Shown: piece by piece, positions 24,246 to 32,090 of the stretch
Layout of the letters: each line of letters opens with the position of its first letter
How positions within the stretch are numbered: position 1 is the first letter of the stretch
Source: Caldilineae bacterium
Lineage (GTDB): Bacteria > Chloroflexota > Anaerolineae > JAAEKA01
Length of the DNA stretch: 64,000 nucleotides
Direction of reading: 5' to 3'
NCBI GenBank assembly: GCA_020634555.1
Contig: JACKBK010000001.1
Location: 1-64,000, forward strand
Notes under the pieces: generated by a model
The model's database searches: none
Told to the model about the DNA's origin: nothing
What the model saw: the letters and a program-made list of their open reading frames with translations, nothing else
Translations under genes and position numbers: made by a program

Positions 24246-25015
24246 CCGAACAAGCTGCTACGCCGTACACCCCCGAACATGCCCCGGTGCTGGTGGCCGT
24301 CATGAACAACCGGTTCGACTTCGAGCGCGCCCGAGACGAGGGCTGGTATCGCATCCCGCTCAAACGGGCGCCGCGCCGCATCGCCGCCGAGTACCTGGCC
24401 TTTTACCAGACCGGCGCCTTCGGCGACGAGGGCTGTGCGGTCAACTACTACGCGCCGGTGCGCCGCTTTCAGGTGGTGCCCCGCGCAGATCTACTGCCCA
24501 ATGAGCCGGATCATCCGCGGGCCGCCGACATGTACTACAAGATCGAGATCGGCCCGCTGCAACAACTTCCAACGCCTGTCACCAGCCCGCGCCTGCGCCG
24601 GGTGACCTTTATTTCGACGACTCTGGGCAGGCTTTTGGCGGCGCGCGAGGTCAACGACCTCTGGCAGCGGGATGACGTGCAGCAGCGGCTGTGGGCGGCG
24701 CTGAGGGAGGCAGGCCTGCTGGCTGAATACCGCTTCCAGCTTGGCGAGCCGCCTGACGAAACGCTGATCGATTTCGCCCTTTTCTGCCGCGACGGACGGA
24801 TCGCAGTCCTCTGCGAGACCACGCCCGATCCCGACCCGGACCTGCGCGAACGGCGGCCTCGCGAGTATGATCTGATGGCTGGCGGCTGGCAGGTGATGCA
24901 GTTCAGCGCACATCAGGTGAACGACGACATCGCCGGCTGCGTTGACCGGATCACTGCGCTGGTGCAACAGCTTGGTGGGCAACCGGGGGAACAAGGCGAT
25001 GAACGTCCCTCATAA
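24242..25015 (+). CDS. Vsr/DUF559-like protein coupled to UvsE
   Basis: The 257-residue product starts within the uvsE stop codon. The N-terminal part (about 14-140) has conserved-looking blocks: 'VAVMNNRFDFERARDEGWYRIP', 'EYLAFYQTGAFGDEG' and 'VTFISTTLGRLLAAREVNDLW'. The C-terminal part (about 145-245) resembles a PD-(D/E)XK nuclease of the Vsr/DUF559 type: Glu162, 'IDFALFCRDGRIAVLCE' with Asp177 and Glu192, and a late 'GWQVMQFSAHQVNDDI'. The usual Lys two residues after the last acid is Thr194, so catalysis is uncertain. Similar full-length proteins occur in Chloroflexota and cyanobacteria, from memory and unverified. The coupling to uvsE suggests a DNA-repair role. Family assignment is moderate and function is inferred. 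Confidence 0.6.
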   Translation: MTEQAATPYTPEHAPVLVAVMNNRFDFERARDEGWYRIPLKRAPRRIAAEYLAFYQTGAFGDEGCAVNYYAPVRRFQVVPRADLLPNEPDHPRAADMYYKIEIGPLQQLPTPVTSPRLRRVTFISTTLGRLLAAREVNDLWQRDDVQQRLWAALREAGLLAEYRFQLGEPPDETLIDFALFCRDGRIAVLCETTPDPDPDLRERRPREYDLMAGGWQVMQFSAHQVNDDIAGCVDRITALVQQLGGQPGEQGDERPS

Positions 25016-25073
25016 GCTGCTTGAAAGGACCAAAATGGTTCGCTAGTCCACGCGAACAACACAAGGAATAATG

Positions 25074-26135
25074 ATGACCGACAGATTGCTGATCTACGGC
25101 TCCTATGGATTCACCGGCAGCCTGATTGCCCGCCTGGCCGTCCAGCGCGGGTTACGGCCGATCCTGGCAGGGCGCGATCCAGAACGGCTGGCCGCGCAGG
25201 CTGTTGAGCTGGGCCTGGAACACGTTGCATTCTCGTTGAACGACCGCGCCGCTACGGATCTGGCGCTGCAAAACGCGACTGCGGTGCTGCACTGCGCCGG
25301 CCCGTTCGTCCACACGGCGCGCCCGATGGTTGATGCCTGTTTGCGCACCGGCGCCCACTACCTCGACATCACCGGCGAGATCGCCGTATTCGAGGCGTTG
25401 GCAGCCCGCGACACGGAGGCCAGCGCGGCCGGTGTGATGTTGTTACCCGGCGTCGGGTTCGACGTCGTCCCGTCTGACTGCCTGGCTGCCCATCTCAAGC
25501 GCCGATTGCCGTCGGCGACCCGGCTGATTCTGGGCATCAAGCTGGCCGGTAGTCAGTCGTCTCACGGCACCATGAACAGCGCTATCGAGGCGCTGCCGCT
25601 GGGCGGCAAGGCACGGCGCGACGGCATGCTGGTCGATGTGCCGCTGGGCACGCTAACTCGCCAGATCGACTTCGGCCGCGGGCCGCGGCCCGCGGTGGCC
25701 GTCCCCTGGGGCGACGTATCGACAGCCTGGCGCAGCACCGGGATTCCCAATATCGAGGTCTATTTTGCCTGGCCCGCGGCGATGCGCTGGGGCATGGTTG
25801 CAACGCGCTACCTGCGGCCATTGCTGGCTACAGAGACCGCGCGCGGCGCATTGAAACGGCTGGTTGCGATGCAGCCCCCCGGCCCCAGCCAGGACCAGCG
25901 GGAGGCCGCGTTTACGCTGCTCTACGGCGAGGTGTTGGATGACGCGGGCGGACGGCGTGTCAGCCGCCTGCGCACGCCTGAGTCGTATCGCTTGACCGCG
26001 GAAACAGCGCTGGCCAGCGCTGTCAACGTCCTGGCGGGCTGCGCCGTGCCCGGTTTTCAAACACCGTCGCGACTCTTCGGCCCCGACTTCATCATGGAGT
26101 TCGAACACGTTGAGCGCGAGGACATCCTGTCATGA
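25074..26135 (+). CDS. Saccharopine dehydrogenase-like NAD(P)-binding protein
   Basis: The 353-residue product opens with a Rossmann motif, 'LLIYGSYGFTGSLIARLAV', and 'ILAGRDPERLAAQA', typical of the saccharopine dehydrogenase/trans-acting enoyl reductase family. 'VLHCAGPFVHTARPMVDACLRTGAHYLDITGE' and 'VGFDVVPSDCLA' are strong family marks. Such proteins act in lipid or amino-acid reduction, and many lack a defined substrate. ATG 25074 lies six bases after AAGGA; ATG 25071 is too close to it. It overlaps the DUF2071 gene by four bases (ATGA), so the two are coupled. The gene begins 58 bases after the Vsr-like gene and may share its transcript. Confidence 0.87.
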   Translation: MTDRLLIYGSYGFTGSLIARLAVQRGLRPILAGRDPERLAAQAVELGLEHVAFSLNDRAATDLALQNATAVLHCAGPFVHTARPMVDACLRTGAHYLDITGEIAVFEALAARDTEASAAGVMLLPGVGFDVVPSDCLAAHLKRRLPSATRLILGIKLAGSQSSHGTMNSAIEALPLGGKARRDGMLVDVPLGTLTRQIDFGRGPRPAVAVPWGDVSTAWRSTGIPNIEVYFAWPAAMRWGMVATRYLRPLLATETARGALKRLVAMQPPGPSQDQREAAFTLLYGEVLDDAGGRRVSRLRTPESYRLTAETALASAVNVLAGCAVPGFQTPSRLFGPDFIMEFEHVEREDILS

Positions 26136-26875
26136 GCGCACCCAACCAGCCAGCAGTTTTCCTGAGCGCCATCTGGCGCTATCTGGTGATGCTGAACTAC
26201 GAGATCGACCCGGCCATCCTCGCACCCTTGACGCCGCCGGGCACGGAGCTCGACTCGTGGCGCGGCCGTACATTTGCCAGCATGGTCGGCTTCCTGTTTC
26301 TCGATACCCGCGTGCTGGGACTGCCGATCCCGCTGCACCGCGACTTCGAGGAGGTCAACCTGCGCTTCTACGTTCGGCGGCGCGATCCCGCGGGCGGCTG
26401 GCGGCGGGGAGTCGTCTTCGTCAAGGAGATCGTACCCAGGCCGGCCATCGCCTGGACCGCGCGCCTGCTCTACGGCGAAAAATACGTCGCACTGCCCATG
26501 CGCCACCAGATTGTCGCGCCGCAGCCCGGCTCGCCCATCGCTGTTCAGTACGGCTGGCGACACAAAGGACAGTGGCAGCGGCTGGGGCTGCGTCCCGCCG
26601 GCGCGGCCCAGCCCATTGTCCCCGGCTCCGAAGAGGAGTTCATCACCGAGCACTACTGGGGCTACGCGATCGGACGCGGCGGGCAGACCGTCGAATACCA
26701 GGTGGAGCACCCGCGCTGGCGCGTCTGGCGGGCCGCTGAGAGCTGGCTGGACTGCGATGTGGCGACGTTGTACGGGCCGCAGTTCGCCGAAAGCCTGTCC
26801 GCACCGCCCAGCTCCGCCTTCCTGGCCGATGGCTCGGAAGTCACGGTGCGCAAGGGCCGGCCGCTGGCAGATTGA
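26132..26875 (+). CDS. DUF2071 (YqjF-like) protein
   Basis: The 247-residue product matches the DUF2071/YqjF family, which has an acetoacetate decarboxylase-like fold. Visible marks are 'LTPPGTELDSWRGRTFASMVGFLFLDTRV', 'FEEVNLRFYVRRR', 'GVVFVKEIVPRPAIAWTARLLYGEKY' and the closing 'FITEHYWGYA' region. The biochemical role of the family is not established. Translational overlap with the saccharopine dehydrogenase-like gene suggests a shared pathway, perhaps on a ketone or lipid substrate. A simple-sequence inverted repeat follows at 26918-27002. Confidence 0.85.
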   Translation: MSAPNQPAVFLSAIWRYLVMLNYEIDPAILAPLTPPGTELDSWRGRTFASMVGFLFLDTRVLGLPIPLHRDFEEVNLRFYVRRRDPAGGWRRGVVFVKEIVPRPAIAWTARLLYGEKYVALPMRHQIVAPQPGSPIAVQYGWRHKGQWQRLGLRPAGAAQPIVPGSEEEFITEHYWGYAIGRGGQTVEYQVEHPRWRVWRAAESWLDCDVATLYGPQFAESLSAPPSSAFLADGSEVTVRKGRPLAD

Positions 26876-26917
26876 TTGAGCCTGGCGCTCAGGCCCAACG
26901 CACCGTCCGCTCCATCG

Positions 26918-27002
26918 TCTCCTACTCCTACTCTTCCTCCTACTCCTACTCGATTCCGGAAAGAGTAAGAGTAGGAGGATGAGTAGGAGTAAGAGTAGGA
27001 GA
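26918..27002. repeat. Large inverted repeat of GAGTAGGAGTAA-type microsatellite
   Basis: A pyrimidine-rich left arm (CTCCTA/CTCCTACT units, 26918-26951) faces a purine-rich right arm (GAGTAG/GAGTAA units, 26963-27002) across about 11 bases. The arms are nearly complementary and could fold into a stem of more than 30 bp. It lies just upstream of the debranching-enzyme start. Confidence 0.8.
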
Positions 27003-27027
27003 CTCTGCGACACAAGAGGTTCACACC

Positions 27028-29064
27028 ATGCTCGACTTCGGACGCGAGTTTTGCAACGATCTGGCGCACGCCGAGGCCACCGAGTGGCTGGTAACAAACG
27101 GGCTGGGCGGCTACGCGATGGGGACAGTGGCCGGAACGCTGGCACGCAGCTACCATGGCCTGCTGGTGGCCGCCATGTCGCCACCCGACTCGCCGGGCAA
27201 TCCGCCGGCCGCGCGCACGCTGCTGTTGGCCAAACTGGACGAGACAGTCGCATACCGCGGCGAGACCTTCCCGCTGCACAGCAACCGCCGCGCTGACCAC
27301 TCCGGCGCGCGCGCCGGCGAGTCGTGGATAACACCCGGCGGCTATCGCTGGCTGGAACGATTTCGACTGGAAGGCAGCACCCCCATCTGGAGCTACGCCT
27401 TCGCCGACGCATTGCTGGAGAAACGAGTGTGGATGGCACGCGGCGCAAACACCACCTACGTCCGCTACACACTGCTACGAGGCGGCGGGCCGGCCGAGCT
27501 GCGGTTGCAGCCGCTGGCTACCTGCCGAGATCACCACAGCAACGTGTTGTCGGCCGGTACGTTCGATGTGCAAGTTGACTCCGTCACCAACGGGCTGCGC
27601 ATCGCAACCGGCCGCGGCGCGCCGCCGTTCTACCTCCTCGGCGACTTCGGTGTTGAAGAACCGGCAGATAAAGCCGGCTGGCGCGGCGGATTTTACCTCG
27701 CCGTCGAGAACTATCGCGGCCAGAAAGACCTGGAATGCTACTTCGCAACGAGCCAACTGGCGCACAGCCTCGCGCCCGGCCAGTCACTGACCGTCGTCAT
27801 CACCACCGATCTGCACGCCAACCTTGACGGCGACGACGCCCTCTCCCGGCAGCGTGCCTATGAGCAAGACCTGCTCAGCCGCGCTCCGTTACCCCTCTCC
27901 ACAAAGAAACCCACGATTTCCTCTGCCACCGACCAGCTTATCCTGGCCGCCGACCAGTTCGTTGTCACCCGTGAGCAACCGGATAGCCAGCCCGGTTCCT
28001 CGGTGATCGCCGGTTACCCCTGGTTCGGCGACTGGGGCCGCGACACAATGATCGCGCTGCCAGGCCTGACGCTGGCTACCGGCCGGCCCGAGGTCGCGCG
28101 CCAGATACTGTTGACCTTTGCCCGGTTCGTGGATCGCGGTATGTTGCCCAATCGTTTCCCCGACGCCGGCGAGGAGCCTGAATACAACACCATCGACGCG
28201 ACCCTGTGGTACGTCGAGGCAATCCGCGCCTACCACGCAGCCACCGGCGACGACACGACGCTGCGCGAGCTATACCCGGCGCTGGCCGGCATCGTCGACT
28301 GGCACCGCCGCGGCACGCGCTACAACATCCGCGTCGATCCGGACGACGGGCTGCTCTACGGGGGCCAGCCGGGCGTGCAACTGACCTGGATGGATGCCAA
28401 GCTGGACGACTGGGTGGTGACGCCGCGCATCGGCAAGCCGGTAGAAATCAGCGCGCTCTGGTACAACGCGCTGCGCAGCATGTCGGATTTTGCGACAACG
28501 CTGGGGTTCCCACTGGACGCGGGTGGTTATCGCGCGCAGGCGGAGCAGACCGGCCGCGGCTTCGAACGCTTCTGGGACGCCGGTCGCGGCTACTGCTTCG
28601 ACGTGATTGACGGACCTGACGGGCCTGACGCCAGCCTGCGCCCTAACCAGTTGTTCGCTGTTTCGCTGCATCACCCGGTATTGACCGGCCCGCGGGCTGC
28701 GTCGGCGGTCGATGCCTGTGCGCGCAGCCTGTTGACCCCGCACGGTCTACGCAGTCTGGCCCCCGACGACCCGGCCTATGTCGGCCACTACGGCGGCGAC
28801 CGGCGCCGCCGCGACGCAGCCTATCACCAGGGCACCGTCTGGGGCTGGTTGATCGGCCCCTTCGTCAGCGCGCATATGCGCGTCCAAGGAGATCCGGCCG
28901 TGGCCCGCTCCCTTCTCGAACCGATGCTGCAACACCTGCGCAGCGGCTGTGCCGGGAGCCTCAGCGAGGTCTTCGACGGCGACCCACCCCATACACCGCG
29001 CGGGTGCAGTGCCCAGGCGTGGACGGTCGCAGAGGTGTTGCGCGTTCTGGATGTGGGGGGGTAA
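27028..29064 (+). CDS. Glycogen debranching enzyme (amylo-alpha-1,6-glucosidase)
   Basis: The 678-residue product has an N-terminal GDE_N-type beta domain (about 15-260, 'EWLVTNGLGGYAMGTVAGTLARSYHGLLVAA') and a C-terminal (alpha/alpha)6 GDE_C domain (about 300-675). The latter includes 'SVIAGYPWFGDWGRDTMIALPGL', 'DAGEEPEYNTIDATLWYVEAI', 'LTWMDAKLDDWVVTPRIGKPVEISALWYNAL' and 'YHQGTVWGWLIGPF'. The acidic residues in 'GRDT' and 'WMDAK' are the expected active-site positions. It hydrolyses alpha-1,6 branches in glycogen in the cytoplasm. The ribosome site (AGAGG) is weak and the upstream stem may affect access. It converges on the P-ATPase gene with a 27-base gap. The assignment is strong. Confidence 0.93.
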   Translation: MLDFGREFCNDLAHAEATEWLVTNGLGGYAMGTVAGTLARSYHGLLVAAMSPPDSPGNPPAARTLLLAKLDETVAYRGETFPLHSNRRADHSGARAGESWITPGGYRWLERFRLEGSTPIWSYAFADALLEKRVWMARGANTTYVRYTLLRGGGPAELRLQPLATCRDHHSNVLSAGTFDVQVDSVTNGLRIATGRGAPPFYLLGDFGVEEPADKAGWRGGFYLAVENYRGQKDLECYFATSQLAHSLAPGQSLTVVITTDLHANLDGDDALSRQRAYEQDLLSRAPLPLSTKKPTISSATDQLILAADQFVVTREQPDSQPGSSVIAGYPWFGDWGRDTMIALPGLTLATGRPEVARQILLTFARFVDRGMLPNRFPDAGEEPEYNTIDATLWYVEAIRAYHAATGDDTTLRELYPALAGIVDWHRRGTRYNIRVDPDDGLLYGGQPGVQLTWMDAKLDDWVVTPRIGKPVEISALWYNALRSMSDFATTLGFPLDAGGYRAQAEQTGRGFERFWDAGRGYCFDVIDGPDGPDASLRPNQLFAVSLHHPVLTGPRAASAVDACARSLLTPHGLRSLAPDDPAYVGHYGGDRRRRDAAYHQGTVWGWLIGPFVSAHMRVQGDPAVARSLLEPMLQHLRSGCAGSLSEVFDGDPPHTPRGCSAQAWTVAEVLRVLDVGG

Positions 29065-29091
29065 TTAGCGGACCGATGTATTCGTCGCGAT

Positions 29092-31350
29092 TCACGTCCT
29101 GCTGGAGGACGCCGGCGCGGGCCGGCGCAGCAGGCGAGTGCCGTTGAGCGTGACCAGCAGCGACATCCCCACGTCGGCCAGCACCGCCATCCACATGCTG
29201 CCGGTGCCTACCAGCACCAGCACGAAGACGATGAACTTGACCAGCAGGCTGAGCGCGACGTTGACCTTCACAATACGCATGGCGGCGCGGCTGAGGCGGA
29301 TAGCGAAGGGCAGCGGTAGCAGGCTGTCGCGCATCAGCGTGATGTCGGCCGTTTCCATCGCCTGCGCCGTGTTGCCGATGGCAATCCCAACCGTCGCGGC
29401 GGCCAACGCCGGCGCGTCGTTGATGCCGTCGCCCACCATCGCGATCTCGCCGTAGCGCATCTGCAAGTCCTCGACCGCGTCCACCTTGTCGGCTGGCAGG
29501 CAGTTAGCCAACGTCTCTGTGACACCCACCTCGTCGGCCACCCGTTGCGCAGTGGTCTCGTTGTCGCCTGTCAGCATCACCAAGTGGTGCAGGCCCATGG
29601 CTTTCAACTCAGAGATGGCTGCCCGGCTGCTGGGGCGCACCGTGTCAGCCGCGGCGATGTAGCCGCGATAGCTGTCGTCCCGGCTGACCAGCATGGTGCT
29701 GTATCCCTGCGCGTCAACGGCCGCCAGCGCGTCGCAGTGTTCCGGTGGATGGGGGATGCTCTGGTCGAAGTAGCGGTGGCTGCCGACCGATATCCGCTGG
29801 CCATTCACATCGCCGGTGACGCCGCGTCCGGCCAGCGTTGCCACACCGCTGGCAGCCGGGTAGAGATCGCGCACGCCGCGCGCCGTGGCCTCGTGGACAA
29901 CGGCGCGCGCCAGCGGATGCTCCGCCCGGCGCTCCACCGCGCTGGCCAGCGCCAGCAGGTCGTCGCATTGATCACAGCCAGCCTGGTCGGGCAGCACGCA
30001 GTCCACCGACTTGTACGCGACCACCGACGGCGCGCCGCGGGTCAGGGTTCCGGTTTTGTCGAAGGCGACCACCTTGACCTTGCTCAGGGTCTCGATGTGG
30101 ACCCCGCCCTTGAAGAGCACACCGTTGCGCGCGCCATTGCTGATGGCGCTGACCAGCGCGACCGGCGTGCTGATGACCAGCGCGCATGGGCAGGCTACTA
30201 CCAGCAACGCCAGCGCCCGGTACAGCCAGCCGGCCGTCGGGTCAACCGGGTCGAGGAAGGGCGCGCCAAAAGCCACGGTCGGGATCAGCGCGACCAAAGC
30301 CGCAATAACGATCACCGCCGGCGTGTAATAGTGCGAAAAACGGTCGATGAAGCGCTGGGTCGGCGCGCGCTGTTCCTGGGCCTCCTCCACCAGCCTGATC
30401 ATGCGGGCAATGGTGTTGTCCTCGGCCAGATGCGTCACCTCGATCTCCAGCGCACCCTCGCCGTTGATGCTGCTGGCAAAGACCTCGGCGCCGGCTTCCT
30501 TCTCCACCAGCCTGCTCTCGCCGGTGATAGGCGCCTGGTTGACCGCCGACGCGCCGCTGATGACCCGTCCATCCATGGGAATACGCTCGCCCGGCTTCAC
30601 CAGGATGCGATCGCCAACACGCAGCGCCGTCACATCGACCGTGTGTTCCACCTCGCGGCCAGCGTCCTTGGTAAGCAGAAGCGCGGTGCTGGGCTGCAAG
30701 CTCATCAGGCTGCGGATGGAGCCGCGGGCACGCTCGGCTGTGTAGCCCTCCAGCGCCTCGCCGATGACGTAGAGCACCATCACCACCGCCGCTTCGGTGT
30801 AGGCGCCGATAATCACCGCGCCGATGGCCGCGATGGACATCAGGACGCTGATGTTGATCTGGCGCGCGATGCGCAACGAACGCCAGGCGGCGCGCATCAC
30901 CGAGGAGCCGGCCAGCAGCATGGCGGCGATAGATGACAGGTCGATCAGGACGCTGTGAATCCCCAGCCCCGGTAGCAGTTCATCGAAAAGCAGGCCGGGC
31001 AGCAACAACAGCGTCGCCACCAGCGCCAACTGTGTGTCGCGCCGGCTGGTGATGTATTGCAGGAAGCTGCGCGGCGGTTGGCCCATCGCGGCCGGCTGCA
31101 CGCCGGATGCACCGGGTGCGATCTCGTCGATACCGTAGCCCAGCTCCTGGACGCGTGCCACGATGGACGCCGTCGGGACCGCGCCGTTGACCTTGAGCGT
31201 CTCGCTGGTGAAGTTGAGCTGGCACGCCTCGACGCCATCCAGCCGCGCCACACCTGTCTCGATGTGCGCCGCGCAGCTCGCGCAGTCCATTCCCGAGACG
31301 CGGAAACGGCGTTCTGGTGAGAACGGTTGGGTCGAAGCCTCTGTTGCCAT
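29092..31350 (-). CDS. Zn/Cd/Pb-type P1B ATPase (ZntA-like)
   Basis: The 752-residue product exports divalent soft metals at the expense of ATP. An N-terminal HMA metal-binding domain has 'GMDCASC' (20-26). Eight membrane helices are predicted. The actuator 'ITGESRLVEKEAG' (TGES), the membrane 'CPC' in 'VVACPCALVIS', phosphorylation motif 'DKTGTLTRG', the SEHPLA-like 'RAEHPLARAVV', 'MLTGDN' and 'VGDGINDAPAL' are all present. The last helix has 'LADVGMSLLVTLN', whose Asp marks the Zn/Cd/Pb subgroup rather than Cu. An internal 'CVLPDQAGCDQCDDL' with extra Cys lies in the nucleotide-binding region, which is unusual. The promoter at 31358-31386 predicts a leaderless mRNA. Confidence in metal class is good. 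Confidence 0.92.
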   Translation of the reverse strand: MATEASTQPFSPERRFRVSGMDCASCAAHIETGVARLDGVEACQLNFTSETLKVNGAVPTASIVARVQELGYGIDEIAPGASGVQPAAMGQPPRSFLQYITSRRDTQLALVATLLLLPGLLFDELLPGLGIHSVLIDLSSIAAMLLAGSSVMRAAWRSLRIARQINISVLMSIAAIGAVIIGAYTEAAVVMVLYVIGEALEGYTAERARGSIRSLMSLQPSTALLLTKDAGREVEHTVDVTALRVGDRILVKPGERIPMDGRVISGASAVNQAPITGESRLVEKEAGAEVFASSINGEGALEIEVTHLAEDNTIARMIRLVEEAQEQRAPTQRFIDRFSHYYTPAVIVIAALVALIPTVAFGAPFLDPVDPTAGWLYRALALLVVACPCALVISTPVALVSAISNGARNGVLFKGGVHIETLSKVKVVAFDKTGTLTRGAPSVVAYKSVDCVLPDQAGCDQCDDLLALASAVERRAEHPLARAVVHEATARGVRDLYPAASGVATLAGRGVTGDVNGQRISVGSHRYFDQSIPHPPEHCDALAAVDAQGYSTMLVSRDDSYRGYIAAADTVRPSSRAAISELKAMGLHHLVMLTGDNETTAQRVADEVGVTETLANCLPADKVDAVEDLQMRYGEIAMVGDGINDAPALAAATVGIAIGNTAQAMETADITLMRDSLLPLPFAIRLSRAAMRIVKVNVALSLLVKFIVFVLVLVGTGSMWMAVLADVGMSLLVTLNGTRLLRRPAPASSSRT

Positions 31351-31357
31351 GCCGATG

Positions 31358-31386
31358 ATGATACCAGAACTGGTCGCGGCTGTCCA
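31358..31386 (-). promoter_or_regulatory. Promoter of the P-ATPase gene, probably leaderless
   Basis: The minus strand reads TGGACA, a 17-base spacer, and TATCAT preceded by TG plus one base (extended -10). The ATG at 31350 begins seven bases after the -10 box, at the expected transcription start. No ribosome site is present. Confidence 0.65.
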
Positions 31387-31457
31387 GGAGTTTGTTTACT
31401 TTTGGCACACTGCGTCTATAGACAGTTTCCTTCCGGCGTGATGTCACAGGAAAAGCT

Positions 31458-31521
31458 CACGGATTAACACAGATTCCGCTGATTCTTCGGCCGATTGATC
31501 AGTGAGATCCGTGCGATCCGT
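31458..31521. repeat. Dispersed 'CACGGATT / GATCCGTG' repeat
   Basis: Several short variants of CACGGATT, CACAGATT and ATCCGTG lie in both orientations (31458-31521) within the 221-base gap upstream of the P-ATPase gene. Strings of this type are common intergenic repeats in many environmental genomes. No gene was seen in the gap. Confidence 0.5.
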
Positions 31522-31571
31522 AAGCAATAACACCGCACTGTGGAAACAACTTCTCTCAGGGGACTCCCCGT

Positions 31572-32090
31572 CTACGAACCGGCTGCGAACCTGACGTTGT
31601 CTGGCGAGACTGGCGGGCTGAGCACACGGGCGATGACATACGGGTAGGTCAGCGCGGCAGTGCCGGCGCCTTCCGGCGCGCTCTCACTGTAGGTGACCAC
31701 CAGTGTCTGGCTGCCCTCCGTCCCCTCCAGGGCCATGGAGTCTACCGAAACTGCGTAGCCCCCGCCGGGCTTCATGCCGGCATAGACGACGATGTACAGC
31801 GCGTCGGGGTTCTCAACAGCGGCTGCCTGAAGAGCATCCACGACATCAGGCGGCAGTCCGGCCGGCGCGCCGGCCAGTGCATCGGTACCGGTCACGGCCA
31901 GCATGATTGGCTGGTCGCTGCCACCGCTGTATGCAACGTCCTGGGCGACGATCTCATAGACCGGCTCACTGGCTGACGGGGCGGCTGGCGGCGCGGCGCA
32001 GGCTGCCAGCATGGCAAAGCACAGGATGAGCGCCAAGGTGACAGTCACTTTCGGAAAATGACTGTCACCTGAAGTTGTGAGTCCTAGCAT
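31572..32090 (-). CDS. PrcB-like lipoprotein, partner of the adjacent subtilase
   Basis: The start is taken as ATG 32090, which overlaps the subtilase stop (ATGCTAG), giving 172 residues; ATG 32102 sits directly on GGAGA, and GTG 32048 is an alternative. A lipoprotein signal follows ('LILCFAMLAAC', Cys31 from this start). The C-terminal part (about 90-165) resembles the PrcB C-terminal domain: 'DALYIVVYAGMKPGGGYAVSVDSM', 'LVVTYSESAPEGAG' and 'LTYPYVIARVLSPP'. In Treponema denticola PrcB is a lipoprotein needed for assembly of the subtilisin-like dentilisin complex. Here too it adjoins a subtilase, which supports the same role. The N-terminal coding region contains the hairpin at 32036-32070. 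The domain call is moderate. Confidence 0.65.
   Translation of the reverse strand: MLGLTTSGDSHFPKVTVTLALILCFAMLAACAAPPAAPSASEPVYEIVAQDVAYSGGSDQPIMLAVTGTDALAGAPAGLPPDVVDALQAAAVENPDALYIVVYAGMKPGGGYAVSVDSMALEGTEGSQTLVVTYSESAPEGAGTAALTYPYVIARVLSPPVSPDNVRFAAGS
32036..32070. repeat. Hairpin embedded in the PrcB-like reading frame
   Basis: Arms of 16 bp (AGGTGACAGTCACTTT and its near-complement, one mismatch) enclose a short centre. The outer 10 bases match the uvsE-leader hairpin at 23221-23254. It encodes the residues just before the signal peptide if translation starts at 32090. Confidence 0.75.

Noticed and set aside
26057..27472. 471-codon minus-strand frame across DUF2071 and the microsatellite
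   Set aside because: It runs through a simple-sequence repeat giving a poly-Leu stretch and overlaps two well-supported genes.
29545..30936. 463-codon plus-strand frame opposite the P-ATPase gene
   Set aside because: Antisense shadow, Arg- and His-rich, without ribosome site or domain.
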